64,000 nucleotides of DNA. Origin: Enhygromyxa salina. Its GTDB lineage: Bacteria > Myxococcota_A > Polyangia > Nannocystales > Nannocystaceae. The stretch spans positions 1 to 64,000 of the forward strand of contig NZ_JMCC02000038.1 of assembly GCF_000737335.2 (NCBI RefSeq), read 5' to 3'. The translations under genes were made by a program, and so were the position numbers. Positions 39,396 through 48,509 of this stretch are shown here, in pieces. Within the stretch, counting starts at the first letter, position 1. Each line of letters begins with the position of its first letter. Below the pieces are notes generated by a model. It did no database searches. It was not told the DNA's origin and saw nothing but the letters and a program-made list of their open reading frames with translations.

Positions 39396-41633
39396 ATGAG
39401 CGCGCGCGCGACCCACTTTCGCACCTGCAACTTGTGCGAGGCCATGTGCGGGCTGGCGATCGAGACCGAGGGCGAGCAGATCATTGCGATCCGCGGCGAC
39501 CAAGACGACGTGTTCAGCCGCGGGCACCTGTGCCCCAAGGGGCCCGCGCTCGCGCAGATCCACACGGATCCAGATCGGCTCCGGCGACCGCTGCAGCGCA
39601 CGCGCAGCGGCTGGCGCGAGCTCGAGTGGGACGACGCCCTCGACGCTGCCGCCGAGGGCCTCCACCGGGTCCAACGCGAGCACGGCAACGACGCGCTGGC
39701 GGTCTACCTGGGCAACCCGGCGGTCCACAACCACGCGGTGGTGCTGTACGGGCCGCCGTTCCTGCGCGAGCTGAAGACTCGACACCGCTACTCGGCGACT
39801 TCTGTCGACCAGCTCCCCCAGATGCTGGTCGCCCACCTGATGTTTGGGCATCAGCTGTTGCTGCCGATCCCGGACATCGATCGCACCCAGTACATGCTGA
39901 TCGTGGGCGCCAACCCGCTGGTGTCGAACGGCAGCATCATGAGCGCGCCAGACGTGCGCCGACGGCTGCGGGGGATCCAGATGCGGGGTGGCAAGCTCGT
40001 GGTCGTTGATCCGCGCCGAACCCAGACCGCCAAGCTCGCTGACGAGCACCTGTTCGTGCGGCCCGGCACCGACGCGCTGTTGCTGCTCGCGCTCTTGCAA
40101 GTGATCGCCAGCGAGGGGCGCGAGCAACCTGGCCGGCTCGCGACCATGGTGGAGGGCGCGGACCGGGTCCGGCGCGCGGTCGAGGGCTTCACACCCGAGC
40201 GCGTGGCCGGGCCAACGGGGATCGACGCCGATCGAATCCGCACCCTCGCCCGCGAGCTGGTCACCCATCGCGGCGTCACCTATGGACGCGTGGGCGCAGC
40301 CACCCAACGGTTTGGGGCGCTCGCGCACTGGGCGATCAACCTGCTCAACGTGTTCACCGGCGCGCTGGATCGGGTCGGCGGCTCGATGTTCACGCGCCCC
40401 GCCGTGGATCCGATCGCCATGCCCAAGGGCCTGGGCGTGGGGCCCGGCGCGTTCGGACGCTGGCGCAGTCGGGTCCGTGGGCTGCCCGAGTTTAGCGGTG
40501 AGCTGCCGGTTGCGAGCTTCGCCGAGGACGTGCTCGCGGGGCACGAGGGGCGTCGGGGCGAGGGCGAACCGCTGGCGCCGATCCGCGGGCTTTTGACGCT
40601 GGCCGGCAACCCGGTGCTCTCGACCCCGGCCGGCAGCGCGCTGGGGGACGCGCTCGAGCGGCTCGAGTTCGTGCTCAGCGTTGACATGTACATGAACGAG
40701 ACGACCCGGCACGCGGACCTGATTCTGCCGCCAACGTCGCCGCTCGAGCGCAGCCACTACGATCTGGTGTTCCATCTGCTGGCTGTGCGCAACACCGCCA
40801 AGTGGTCGCCCGCGCTGTTCGAGCCGCCGGCCGACGCCCGCCACGACTGGCAGATCCTGCATGGCTTGTGGGCGCGCCTGGATCGCCTCCGCGGCGACGA
40901 CGGGGTGGTCAAGCGCGGGCTGCATCAACTGCTCGAGCGCCTCGGTCCCGACGGCATGATCGACCTCGGCCTTCGAGCTGGCCCACACGGCCGGCTGCTC
41001 CCTGCCGCCCTGCGCCCGCTGCTGGGCGACCGCGCGGGTGGGCTGAACCTCGAGACCTTGGCCGCGCGACCGCACGGCGTCGACCTGGGTCCGCTCGAGC
41101 CTTGCCTGCCCGATCGCCTGCCGGGCAAGCGCCGCCGGATCGAGCTCGCGCCGGCCCTGCTCATCGAGGATCTGAGCCGGCTCGAGCGCAGCTTTCCGCT
41201 TGGCGCCGCCGCGGTCCGCCCGCCCACTGAGGCCGAGCCAAAGTTCTCGCTGATCGGCCGACGACTGCTTCGCAGCAACAACTCGTGGATGCACAACGTG
41301 CCCAAGCTGATGGCGGGCAAGCCCGCGTGCACCCTGCTGATGCACCCCGACGACGCCGAGCGCCTCGCGCTACGGCCCGGAGACGAGGTCTGCGTGCGCT
41401 CGCGTGTCGGCGAGGTCGAGGTCCCCCTCGAGCTCGACGCCGACATGATGCCCGGCGTCGTGAGCCTGCCCCACGGGTTCGGCCACAACCGCGAGGGCAG
41501 CCGCATGCAGGTCGCAGCGGAACACGCCGGGGTCAGCATCAACGACCTCACGGACCCGGCCGAGATCGACGAACTCTCGGGGGTCGCGGCGCTCTCGGGC
41601 GTCAGCGTCGAGGTCCGCTTGGCGCGGTCATGA
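39396..41633 (+). CDS. Molybdopterin-dependent oxidoreductase with [4Fe-4S] site
   Basis: A 745-residue enzyme of the DMSO-reductase superfamily. The N-terminal iron-sulfur site is Cys11-x2-Cys14-x3-Cys18-x27-Cys46. Molybdopterin-binding regions follow (LAVYLGNPAVHNHAVVLYGP; YMLIVGANPLVSNGSIMSAPDVRRRL; KLVVVDPRRTQTAKLADEHLFVRPGTDALLLLALL). The C-terminal dinucleotide-binding domain begins near 610 (FSLIGRRLLRSNNSWMHNVPKL; LMHPDDAERLALRPGDEV). There is no Tat signal, so it is cytoplasmic. No partner Fe-S or membrane subunit gene adjoins it. Similar stand-alone proteins are annotated as molybdopterin oxidoreductases of unknown substrate. It is divergent from the VanX-like gene and ends at the flotillin operon terminator. 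Confidence 0.9.
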   Translation: MSARATHFRTCNLCEAMCGLAIETEGEQIIAIRGDQDDVFSRGHLCPKGPALAQIHTDPDRLRRPLQRTRSGWRELEWDDALDAAAEGLHRVQREHGNDALAVYLGNPAVHNHAVVLYGPPFLRELKTRHRYSATSVDQLPQMLVAHLMFGHQLLLPIPDIDRTQYMLIVGANPLVSNGSIMSAPDVRRRLRGIQMRGGKLVVVDPRRTQTAKLADEHLFVRPGTDALLLLALLQVIASEGREQPGRLATMVEGADRVRRAVEGFTPERVAGPTGIDADRIRTLARELVTHRGVTYGRVGAATQRFGALAHWAINLLNVFTGALDRVGGSMFTRPAVDPIAMPKGLGVGPGAFGRWRSRVRGLPEFSGELPVASFAEDVLAGHEGRRGEGEPLAPIRGLLTLAGNPVLSTPAGSALGDALERLEFVLSVDMYMNETTRHADLILPPTSPLERSHYDLVFHLLAVRNTAKWSPALFEPPADARHDWQILHGLWARLDRLRGDDGVVKRGLHQLLERLGPDGMIDLGLRAGPHGRLLPAALRPLLGDRAGGLNLETLAARPHGVDLGPLEPCLPDRLPGKRRRIELAPALLIEDLSRLERSFPLGAAAVRPPTEAEPKFSLIGRRLLRSNNSWMHNVPKLMAGKPACTLLMHPDDAERLALRPGDEVCVRSRVGEVEVPLELDADMMPGVVSLPHGFGHNREGSRMQVAAEHAGVSINDLTDPAEIDELSGVAALSGVSVEVRLARS

Positions 41634-41636
41634 ACC

Positions 41637-41666
41637 AAAAAAGCGGGCGCCCACCCGGGCGCCCGC
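41637..41666 (-). terminator. Rho-independent terminator of flotillin operon
   Basis: Read on the minus strand, a perfect 10-bp stem, GCGGGCGCCC/GGGCGCCCGC (41643-41652 with 41657-41666, loop of 4 nt), is followed directly by six T residues (41642-41637). It lies 36 nt past the second flotillin stop, and its U-run comes just after the stop of the convergent oxidoreductase gene. It fits an intrinsic terminator for the leftward NfeD-flotillin transcript. Confidence 0.9.
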
Positions 41667-41701
41667 AAACATGTGACCTGATGGCCTGTTGGCCCTGTGG
41701 C

Positions 41702-43006
41702 CTACCCGAGCTTGGCCTTGACCATCGCCGGGACGTCGATGCCGGTCGCGGCTTTGATCTGCTCGCTGTAGTTGATCAGCTTGCCAGCCACGTCGCCGCC
41801 TTCGCTCCCCTCGCCGCCCTTGCCGAGCACGGTGAGCCGGTCGACCTTGAGGTTGCCCATGCTGCTGGACATCTTGGTCATGAGGGGAACGAGCTTTTGC
41901 ATGAGCAGGATGTCGCGTCCGGCCCGGCCCATGTTGTTGTAGCGCTCGGCGATGTCGGTGAGGACCTTGGCGGTTGCCTGGCCCTGCTCGACGATCTTGG
42001 CGGCGTCGCCCTTCGCGTCTTCCTCGGCGGCCTTGCGGGCGGCCTCGGCTGGCTGGATCACGTCGGCGTCGAGCTGGGCGCGGACCTGCTCGATCCGGGC
42101 CTGCTGGGTGTCGACCTCGGCGTTGGCCTGCGCGACCGAGGCTTGGACCGCGGCGAGCTGCTCGGCGATCATCGCGTCGCGGCGGGTCCGAGCGTCGGCG
42201 ACCCGACGCTCGTTCTCTTTGCGGGCGATCTCGATCTCGGCCTCGAGCTTGGACAGCTCACCGTTCATGGTGTTGCGCCACTTTTGCTCGGCGGCCTCGG
42301 CCCGCGCCTCGGCTTCGGCGATCTGGGCCGAGCGGCGGATCTGCGCGCTGATCTGGCGCCCGATCGCGTCGAGGTAGCCGACGTCATCCGAGACGTTCTG
42401 GATCTTGAGGGTGTCGACGACGAGTCCGAGGTGACTGAGATCCTGCTCGGCTTCCTCGGCGAGCTTGGCCGCAAACTCCTCTTTGTCCTTGTTGACCTGC
42501 TCGGGGGTCAGACCCGCGAGCACCCCGCGCAAGTTACCCTCGAGGGTCTCGCGGGCGATCTTCATGATCTCCTCGCGGGACTGACCCAAGAAGCGCTCGA
42601 GGCAGTTGTTGAGCAGCGGCTCCTCGCCGGGGACCTTGATGTTGGCGACGCCCTGAACCGAGAGCGGGATGCCGCCCTTGGAGTAGGCGTTTTGGACCCG
42701 GACCTCGATGATCATGTTGGTCAGATCCATGCGGTCGACGATCTCGAACAGCGGGATCCGAAGCGCACCGCCGCCGCGAATGATGCGATAGCCGGCCACC
42801 CGACCGTTACCGGCGACGCGCCGACGGCCCGAGAACACCAGCACCTCGCTGGGTTGGCACACGTAGTAGACGCGCTTGGCGACCATTGCGATGACGAACA
42901 AGAAGACGGTGCCGATCGCCAACAACCCGACGAGCGCCTCGGGTTCGATGAACGAGCCCGCTTCCATCATGAATGCAAGTGCGAGTGCGACAGACATGGA
43001 CATCAT
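41702..43006 (-). CDS. Flotillin-like SPFH protein, second copy
   Basis: A 434-residue membrane scaffold protein. A helix at about 25-46 is followed by the SPFH/band-7 domain (YYVCQPSEVLVFSGRRR; RMDLTNMIIEVRVQNAYSKGGIPLSVQGVANIKV; NCLERFLGQSREEIMKIARETLEGNLRGVLAGLTPEQVNKD) and an Ala/Glu-rich coiled coil from about 235 to 340. Flotillins assemble in membrane microdomains and influence fluidity and the clustering of signalling or cell-wall proteins. The ATG overlaps the first flotillin's stop (ATGA). Two flotillins of different tail and one NfeD in a single operon suggest a hetero-oligomer. It has no long Gly-rich tail, unlike its partner. Confidence 0.93.
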   Translation of the reverse strand: MMSMSVALALAFMMEAGSFIEPEALVGLLAIGTVFLFVIAMVAKRVYYVCQPSEVLVFSGRRRVAGNGRVAGYRIIRGGGALRIPLFEIVDRMDLTNMIIEVRVQNAYSKGGIPLSVQGVANIKVPGEEPLLNNCLERFLGQSREEIMKIARETLEGNLRGVLAGLTPEQVNKDKEEFAAKLAEEAEQDLSHLGLVVDTLKIQNVSDDVGYLDAIGRQISAQIRRSAQIAEAEARAEAAEQKWRNTMNGELSKLEAEIEIARKENERRVADARTRRDAMIAEQLAAVQASVAQANAEVDTQQARIEQVRAQLDADVIQPAEAARKAAEEDAKGDAAKIVEQGQATAKVLTDIAERYNNMGRAGRDILLMQKLVPLMTKMSSSMGNLKVDRLTVLGKGGEGSEGGDVAGKLINYSEQIKAATGIDVPAMVKAKLG

Positions 43007-44514
43007 GACAGCTCCTTGGGGGCCAGCGGGTTGGAGGGTGAGGTCGACAGGCTGGGAGGCTTGAGACCGCCGCCTGCTGGCTTGGATGGGCCGAGGCCGA
43101 GGCGCCCGAGCCCCGCGCCCGAGCCCCCGCCGCCACCGCCGCTCGGCGTGTCGCCGCTTGCGAGCACCGAGGGGACGTCGATGCCGATCGTCTCGCGCAG
43201 CGCCCGAAGCACGGCCGCCACAGTCTGCGGGTACGAAGCCGCGTAGGCTGCGAGCGCGGAGCCGTCACCACGATCGAGCACGTTGACCTCGCCAACGTCG
43301 ATGCTGTCCATGTGATCGACGACCGTCGAGATGATCTCCTCGAGGTGCTGGATCACGTAGATCTCTTTCGCGTTGTCGCCCATCGCGGTCCAGGCCGCCG
43401 TCGTCGCCGCGAGCACCTCGACGAGCGCGCGCCCGTTCTCGGCCGTTGGCGCGGCGTCCCCCTTGGCGCGGATCGCCTCGGCGGTGCGGCGCGCTTCGGC
43501 GGGGATGACCACGTCGGCTTGCAGGCGCCGCTCTTCGAGCTTGGCGCGGATCCGTTGCAGCTCCTGCTCGGCCTGGGCGCGCGCGGTGTTGGCCGCCGCG
43601 ACGGCCTCGCGCTCGACCGACATGGCCTCACCGTCGAGCTCGGCCCTGACCTTGGCCAGTTGGTTGCGCTGCTGAAGGATCGCGGTCTCGGCCTGGGCCT
43701 TGGCGACCTCCGAGCGGCGCTTGGCGGTTGCCTGGGCCTGCGTGACCTCCTGCAGCGCCTGGTTCTCTGCGTTCTCGGCGTCACGCAAGACCTTGGCGAT
43801 CTGCGGGCGGCCAAGCGAGTCGAGGTAGTTGGTCGAGTCGGCGACGTTTTGGATCTTGAGGGTGTCGAGCTCGAGCCCGAGCTTGTCGAAGTCCTTGACG
43901 GCGCTCTCGATCAGCTTCTCTGCGAAGGTCAGCCGATCTTCGTTGACCTGCTCGGGGGTCATGTCGGCGACGACCTCGCGCACGGCCCCTTCTAGGGTCT
44001 GCTGGGCGACGATGTAGATCTCGCGCAGGTCTCGACCCAAGAAGCGCTCAATCGCGTTGCGGATCTTCGTTGGGTCCGACTGGATCTTGACGTTGGCGAT
44101 CGCGTGGATCTGCAGCGGGATGTTGCCCGCCGAGTAGGCGTTCTCGACCACGATGTCGATCGACAGGTTTCGCATGTCCATGCGATCGACCCGCTCGATG
44201 ATTGGGATCCGCCACTTTCGACCGCGCCCGCCCCCAGCCAACACCTCGGGCTGGTCTTCACGGCCGTGCGGCATGATGACCATGGGGCCAAGATCGACCC
44301 CGTCAGCCATGCGCTTGCGCCCCGTGAAGATCAGGACCTCATTGGGCTGGCAGATGTGCAGAAAGTTCTTGATCAGCAAGATCGTCAACAGAAAGAAGCC
44401 GGCGACCGCTCCGGCCGCGGCGACCACCGCGGGGAGGGTGATCTCGGCGAGAGGCGGGGCCAGGGCCAGGGCCCCAAACTGGTCCCCGAACTGGGATAGC
44501 GCTGCGTGGTACAT
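43003..44514 (-). CDS. Flotillin-like SPFH protein, first copy
   Basis: A 503-residue paralogue of the downstream flotillin. A membrane helix at about 28-50 is followed by FLHICQPNEVLIFTGRKRMADG, the SPFH domain (RMDMRNLSIDIVVENAYSAGNIPLQIHAIANVKI; NAIERFLGRDLREIYIVAQQTLEGAVREVVADMTPEQVNED) and a coiled coil at about 225-330. The C-terminal about 60 residues are Gly/Pro/Ser-rich (SGGGGGGSGAGLGRLGLG), absent from the partner. The ATG has AGGAGA upstream. It is separated from the NfeD gene by 107 nt that contain a strong hairpin, so its amount relative to NfeD may be set there. Confidence 0.93.
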   Translation of the reverse strand: MYHAALSQFGDQFGALALAPPLAEITLPAVVAAAGAVAGFFLLTILLIKNFLHICQPNEVLIFTGRKRMADGVDLGPMVIMPHGREDQPEVLAGGGRGRKWRIPIIERVDRMDMRNLSIDIVVENAYSAGNIPLQIHAIANVKIQSDPTKIRNAIERFLGRDLREIYIVAQQTLEGAVREVVADMTPEQVNEDRLTFAEKLIESAVKDFDKLGLELDTLKIQNVADSTNYLDSLGRPQIAKVLRDAENAENQALQEVTQAQATAKRRSEVAKAQAETAILQQRNQLAKVRAELDGEAMSVEREAVAAANTARAQAEQELQRIRAKLEERRLQADVVIPAEARRTAEAIRAKGDAAPTAENGRALVEVLAATTAAWTAMGDNAKEIYVIQHLEEIISTVVDHMDSIDVGEVNVLDRGDGSALAAYAASYPQTVAAVLRALRETIGIDVPSVLASGDTPSGGGGGGSGAGLGRLGLGPSKPAGGGLKPPSLSTSPSNPLAPKELS

Positions 44515-44575
44515 GATGGGTGAGTTCTCCTGCGAGTCTCGGGTCGGTGAGAGGGGATCTGTGAAGTCAAAGAGG

Positions 44576-44614
44576 ACGAGCCGCGGGCGTCCCCATGGGG
44601 ACGGCGCGGCTCGT
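44576..44614 (-). terminator. Hairpin between NfeD and flotillin genes (attenuator-like)
   Basis: ACGAGCCGCG-GGCGTCCCCA pairs with TGGGGACGGCGCGGCTCGT across 44576-44614, one bulged base and almost no loop. It starts 8 nt after the NfeD stop in the direction of transcription and is followed by CCTCTTTGACTT, only weakly U-rich. It could be a partial terminator or an mRNA stability element lowering flotillin expression relative to NfeD. Confidence 0.75.
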
Positions 44615-44621
44615 AGTGAAG

Positions 44622-45251
44622 CTAGGCACGGACGGCTGGGACGGCGCGGGCTGCCGACTCGTACTTGACGACGACGGCCTTGTTTCCGCGCATCTCGAGG
44701 ATCAGCGCTTGCTCGCCGCGGCTGATCAGATCGTCTTCGGACTCCGCGAGTACGTCGACGGTGGTGCCCATCAGCTCGATGCGAACCTTGCCGAGTCGGC
44801 CGGGGCCCACGGCGATCAACATCTCGCCAGACTTGCCAACGTAGTCACTGACGCCAGCGACGACGCCAGTGTCGTTGGCAGACAGCCGGCGGAGGATCGC
44901 TACCGCCGTCCAGCCAGTCGCAAACCCAACACCGATCGCCAGGCCAAGCGCGGCGTAGGTCGCCGCGAGATCGAGGCCATCGAGGACCAGTCCAGTGAGA
45001 CCAAAGAATGCGGCGAAAAAGGTCCAAAACCGCATCGAGCCAAACACGCCGAAGAATCCGCCGAGGTCGCCGTGGGCGTCGTGGCCGGCGTCGGCGTGGG
45101 TGTCGAGGTCGCCGTCGAGGTCGCCGTCGGCGTCGAGCTCGGCGTCACCATCGAAGTCACTGTCAGCGTCGTGGTCTCCCCCCATGAGGAGAGACGCTCC
45201 CAACAATATGGAACCAAGGACGAGGGCGAACACGTACGCGTAGATGAGCAT
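44622..45251 (-). CDS. NfeD-like membrane protein with acidic His-rich loop
   Basis: A 209-residue partner of flotillins. A first membrane helix (residues 3-22) is followed by an unusual segment of about 40 residues rich in Asp, Gly and His (DHDADSDFDGDAELDADG, HADAGHDAHGDLGG), which could bind Ca2+ or Zn2+. Further helices lie at about 65-125 (FWTFFAAFFGLTGLVLDGL; ALGLAIGVGFATGWTAVAIL). The C-terminal OB-fold of the NfeD/YqiJ type spans about 135-205 (VGKSGEMLIAVGPGRLGKVRIELMG). It has no ClpP-like protease domain. The start has GGAGG 5 nt upstream. It is the first gene of the flotillin operon. Confidence 0.87.
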   Translation of the reverse strand: MLIYAYVFALVLGSILLGASLLMGGDHDADSDFDGDAELDADGDLDGDLDTHADAGHDAHGDLGGFFGVFGSMRFWTFFAAFFGLTGLVLDGLDLAATYAALGLAIGVGFATGWTAVAILRRLSANDTGVVAGVSDYVGKSGEMLIAVGPGRLGKVRIELMGTTVDVLAESEDDLISRGEQALILEMRGNKAVVVKYESAARAVPAVRA

Positions 45252-45419
45252 CTTGACCTCCGGGCGCGGGGTACTGGGGACCCGCTCGCACTATTTCATA
45301 CCAGGCGAGCGAGACGCGCGGGTGCCTCGCGACAAAACAGGTGTGGTGGGCGGCCCAGGCCAACGGCGCCGCGGTTGCTGGGGTCCGTCGCGGGGGGTGG
45401 GCGAGGATCTGTGCGAGCG

Positions 45420-46901
45420 TCACAGCGCGAGCAGCTTCGGGCCCTGTTCGCCCGGCTCGATCGTCAGCGTGAGCTGACTGTCCAACCACTGCTCGGCGCG
45501 ATCGGTCGCCGAAACCCCCAAGAGCACGCGCCTGGCCCCTTCTGGGGTCCTGGCGCGGGTCTCGACGAGGACCCGGTAGCCCTCTTCGAGACGGCGAAGG
45601 ATCCAGCCCAGCAGCCGGCTGGGGTTCTCACAACGAACGATCAAGATCGCGCCAGCTGGCATCCCGCGCACGCGGGTCCAGACCTCGGCGGGGTCAGCCT
45701 GGTCGTCGATCGTGATCGATGGCGACAAGAACGCCTGGGCGAGCGTGTCGATGAACCCTGGCTCGCGGACGTAGACGAGCGTGCCCTCACCGATGTCCGC
45801 GACGATCTCGTTCAGCTCCGCCTCGCCGTGTCCAAAACTGGGGAGTTCGCGCAGCGTGTCTGCCTCGGGTGATCGGATCGCCGTCATCTCGCGGCGCGTG
45901 GAGGCCCGCGCCGCAGCTGCAGCCGTCGCCGCGTTCCCGTGGTCGAGGCGCGTGACCGTCCCCGCCGTACCGGACACGCTCATGCCGCCGGCGGCGCTCA
46001 TCTCGGCCCTGTCCCGCGCAACCTCTGCCTGGTTCATGGCCGGCGCAGCCGGGGCTGGCGACGCGCTCATGGCCTTCACGGTCGGCGACAGCCTGTTGCG
46101 ACGATCGACATCCGATGCCGGCGACGACTCTGGGAACGGATCGAACTGCGCCGCTTCGTCATCGTCGTCAGCGGGGACGCCGATGTGGCCGTCGGCCGGG
46201 GGCACAATCGCGAAGCCCCGCGCCCCAAACTCTTCCGCCTCGGGCATCGGGCTGGGTCGGACGGGCCGAGAGTCGACGCCTTCCCCGAGCGTCCCGAGGC
46301 TCCCGTACTCGTCGGTTCCAAGCGCAGGACCCCCAAATTCATCGTCTTCTGCGAGCGCCCAGGTGCCGCTCTCGAACGCGGCTTCGGCTGGCAACGGCCC
46401 GCTGATGCTGTAGTCGACGCTGCCCGGTTCGTCTACGGCAGGGGTGTCGAGCGCCTCTTCAGACAGATCCCGGCGCCGGTTGCCGGTTGGAACATCGTCG
46501 GCGTCATCGGGATCATCGAGGCCAAGGGGGAGCGCGGCCGCGGAAGCGACCTCGCCGTCGTCGTCGAGCTCGATCTCCAGGCCCCCGCGGGCTGGGCTCG
46601 CGTCGACCCCACCCCGATGCGCGCGCACAGTGATCCCCTCCATGCCCGGCTCGGCGTAGACCGTCCAGCTCGCGCCGGCATCGATCGAGAACTCGACTGG
46701 GTTCCCGACCGCGAGCTCAACCTGATGGGCGTCGTCGACCGCCGCGACGATCATCTCGAACAGCTCGGTCGGCGGCAGCACGGTGCTCTCTGCTTCGGCC
46801 CCCCGCGCGGTCGTGTAGACCACGGGCTGCCCCGACTCGAGGGTGACCGCAGATGCCGAGCGCCGAACCGCACCATCGAGCAGGCTGAGCAAGGACCGCA
46901 T
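45420..46901 (-). CDS. Degenerate PilT/secretion-ATPase-like protein
   Basis: A 493-residue protein. The first about 100 residues follow the N-domain of PilT-type ATPases (LLDGAVRRSASAVTLESGQPVVY; LPPTELFEMIVAAVDDAHQ; EFSIDAGASWTVYAEPGMEGITVRAHR). A long acidic Pro/Ala/Ser linker covers about 110-340. The C-terminal about 140 residues recall the Walker B side of secretion ATPases (LNEIVADIGEGTLVYVREP; AGAILIVRCENPSRLLGWILRRLEEGYRVLVETRART). No Walker A motif is present, so ATP hydrolysis is unlikely. The similarity is by eye and moderate. It may regulate a real pilus motor; no pilus gene lies nearby. Confidence 0.65.
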   Translation of the reverse strand: MRSLLSLLDGAVRRSASAVTLESGQPVVYTTARGAEAESTVLPPTELFEMIVAAVDDAHQVELAVGNPVEFSIDAGASWTVYAEPGMEGITVRAHRGGVDASPARGGLEIELDDDGEVASAAALPLGLDDPDDADDVPTGNRRRDLSEEALDTPAVDEPGSVDYSISGPLPAEAAFESGTWALAEDDEFGGPALGTDEYGSLGTLGEGVDSRPVRPSPMPEAEEFGARGFAIVPPADGHIGVPADDDDEAAQFDPFPESSPASDVDRRNRLSPTVKAMSASPAPAAPAMNQAEVARDRAEMSAAGGMSVSGTAGTVTRLDHGNAATAAAAARASTRREMTAIRSPEADTLRELPSFGHGEAELNEIVADIGEGTLVYVREPGFIDTLAQAFLSPSITIDDQADPAEVWTRVRGMPAGAILIVRCENPSRLLGWILRRLEEGYRVLVETRARTPEGARRVLLGVSATDRAEQWLDSQLTLTIEPGEQGPKLLAL

Positions 46902-46964
46902 GCCGGAACGATATCAAACATGCCACGCTCGTTCGAAGTTGGATCCGCCTTGGGATCTGACGAC

Positions 46965-48350
46965 TCACTCGGGCGCTGGCAGATTGCGGGCGTGGGTGCG
47001 CGGCCGCATGAAATTGCGCATGCCGGCGGTGCTGCGCGTGTACCCGAAGCCCGACATTTTCCACCCAACCCACGGCGCACCTGCGGCTGCGCTCAGGCCC
47101 CGGTTGATGCCGATCATCCCGGCCTCGAGGCGCTCGGCGACGGCGTCGGTCGAGGCCCCAGCAGGGCCCCAGACCGAGGCGCCGAGCCCATAGTCGGTCG
47201 AATTGGCCCGGCGAACCGCCTCGTCGACGTCGGCGTAGCTCGAAATCGCCACCACCGGACCAAAGGTCTCTTCACGAGCGATGCGCATGTCGTCGGAGAC
47301 CGCCCGCACCACGCTTGGCCCGAGCCAGTAGCCTGGACTCCGGACCTCACCCTCGATCACGAACTGGGCACCGCGATCGCGCGCGTCGGCCAGCTGGGCG
47401 AGCACAATCGCACGCTGGGCCTCGCTCGCCATCGGTCCAACGTCTGTATCCTCTGCGAGCGGGTCGCCGATCCGATACGCGCAGACGAGCTGACGAACCT
47501 GCTCGACGAACGCTTCCTGCACGTCCTGATGCACGAACACCCGCTCGGTGGCGACACAGATCTGCCCGCTGTTGTTGAGCGAATTTTGGACGGCAAACCG
47601 GGCCGCGGCGTCGAGGTCGGCACCCGGAAGCACGATCATCGGATCCTTGCCGCCAAGCTCGAGCACCAGCCGCTTCATCCCGCGGGCAGCTTCGCGCATG
47701 ATCGCTTGACCGGTCGCGATCGAGCCCGTGAACGCGACCATGTCGATGTTGGCCTCGACGAGCGCCCGCCCGACGCTGCCGCCACCTTGCACGAGGCCAA
47801 ACACCCCCGCCGGCAGCGTGGCCGCGAGCAGCTCGTGATAGAGCGCCCCGCTGCGCGGGGTGAACTCCGAGGGCTTGAGCACCACCGCGTTGCCGGTCAG
47901 CAGCGCCGACATGACCAGGTTGTTTGGCGTGCTGATCGGGAAGTTCCACGGCGCGATCACGGCCGCGACGCCGAGCGGCCGCCACTGGGTCGTGACCTGG
48001 ATCGCGCCTTCGCTCCCGACCTCGTCTTGGCAGGCCTCGCGGGCCCGCTCGATGAACGCTTCGGTTCGCGTGTGGAGGTTCTTGACCTCGGCGCGGGCGT
48101 GCTTGATCGGCTTGCCCATCTCCGTGGTGATCGCTCGCGCGAGCGCCTCGGCAACCTCTTTATCGTCACGGATCCGCGCGGCGAAGCGACGGGCGACCTC
48201 GGCCCGCGCCTCGAACCCCAGCGCCTGCCAGCTCGACGCGGCTGCAGCCGCAGACGCGACCTCGCGCTGAATTTGCTCGGGCGTGGAAGCCTCGACGCTG
48301 GGTAGCAAGGCTCCGGTCGCGGGGTTGCGGGTCTCGATCGTGTCCGACAC
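46965..48350 (-). CDS. NAD(P)-dependent aldehyde dehydrogenase (succinate-semialdehyde type)
   Basis: A 461-residue ALDH-superfamily enzyme that oxidises an aldehyde to its acid. Asn136 (APWNFP), the cofactor Lys159 (VVLKPSE), general base Glu231 (LELGGKDP) and nucleophile Cys265 (NSGQICVATER) are all present. The EETFGPVV segment follows near 380. Length and motifs fit the succinate-semialdehyde dehydrogenase group, but other short-chain aldehydes are possible. I chose GTG 48350; a further upstream ATG adds ten residues that precede the normal start. It is divergent from cls over 159 nt and 63 nt upstream of the PilT-like gene on the same strand. Confidence 0.92.
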   Translation of the reverse strand: MSDTIETRNPATGALLPSVEASTPEQIQREVASAAAAASSWQALGFEARAEVARRFAARIRDDKEVAEALARAITTEMGKPIKHARAEVKNLHTRTEAFIERAREACQDEVGSEGAIQVTTQWRPLGVAAVIAPWNFPISTPNNLVMSALLTGNAVVLKPSEFTPRSGALYHELLAATLPAGVFGLVQGGGSVGRALVEANIDMVAFTGSIATGQAIMREAARGMKRLVLELGGKDPMIVLPGADLDAAARFAVQNSLNNSGQICVATERVFVHQDVQEAFVEQVRQLVCAYRIGDPLAEDTDVGPMASEAQRAIVLAQLADARDRGAQFVIEGEVRSPGYWLGPSVVRAVSDDMRIAREETFGPVVAISSYADVDEAVRRANSTDYGLGASVWGPAGASTDAVAERLEAGMIGINRGLSAAAGAPWVGWKMSGFGYTRSTAGMRNFMRPRTHARNLPAPE

Positions 48351-48509
48351 GCGGCGCAGTGTAAACGTCAGGAGCCGCATTTCCAGCGCCTCGCGGGTCT
48401 GGCGGCCTCGTTCGCGTGCACATCACACGGTCCGCGCTAGCTTGCGATACAGTCGCGCGCGCGTCCTGCTCGACGCGTCTCGATCACCCCTGCCCTCTCC
48501 TTCGTTGAC

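Noticed and set aside
39102..41345. 747-residue minus-strand frame opposite the oxidoreductase
   Set aside because: The opposite strand codes a complete molybdopterin enzyme with iron-sulfur and cofactor motifs; the antisense frame is a high-GC shadow.
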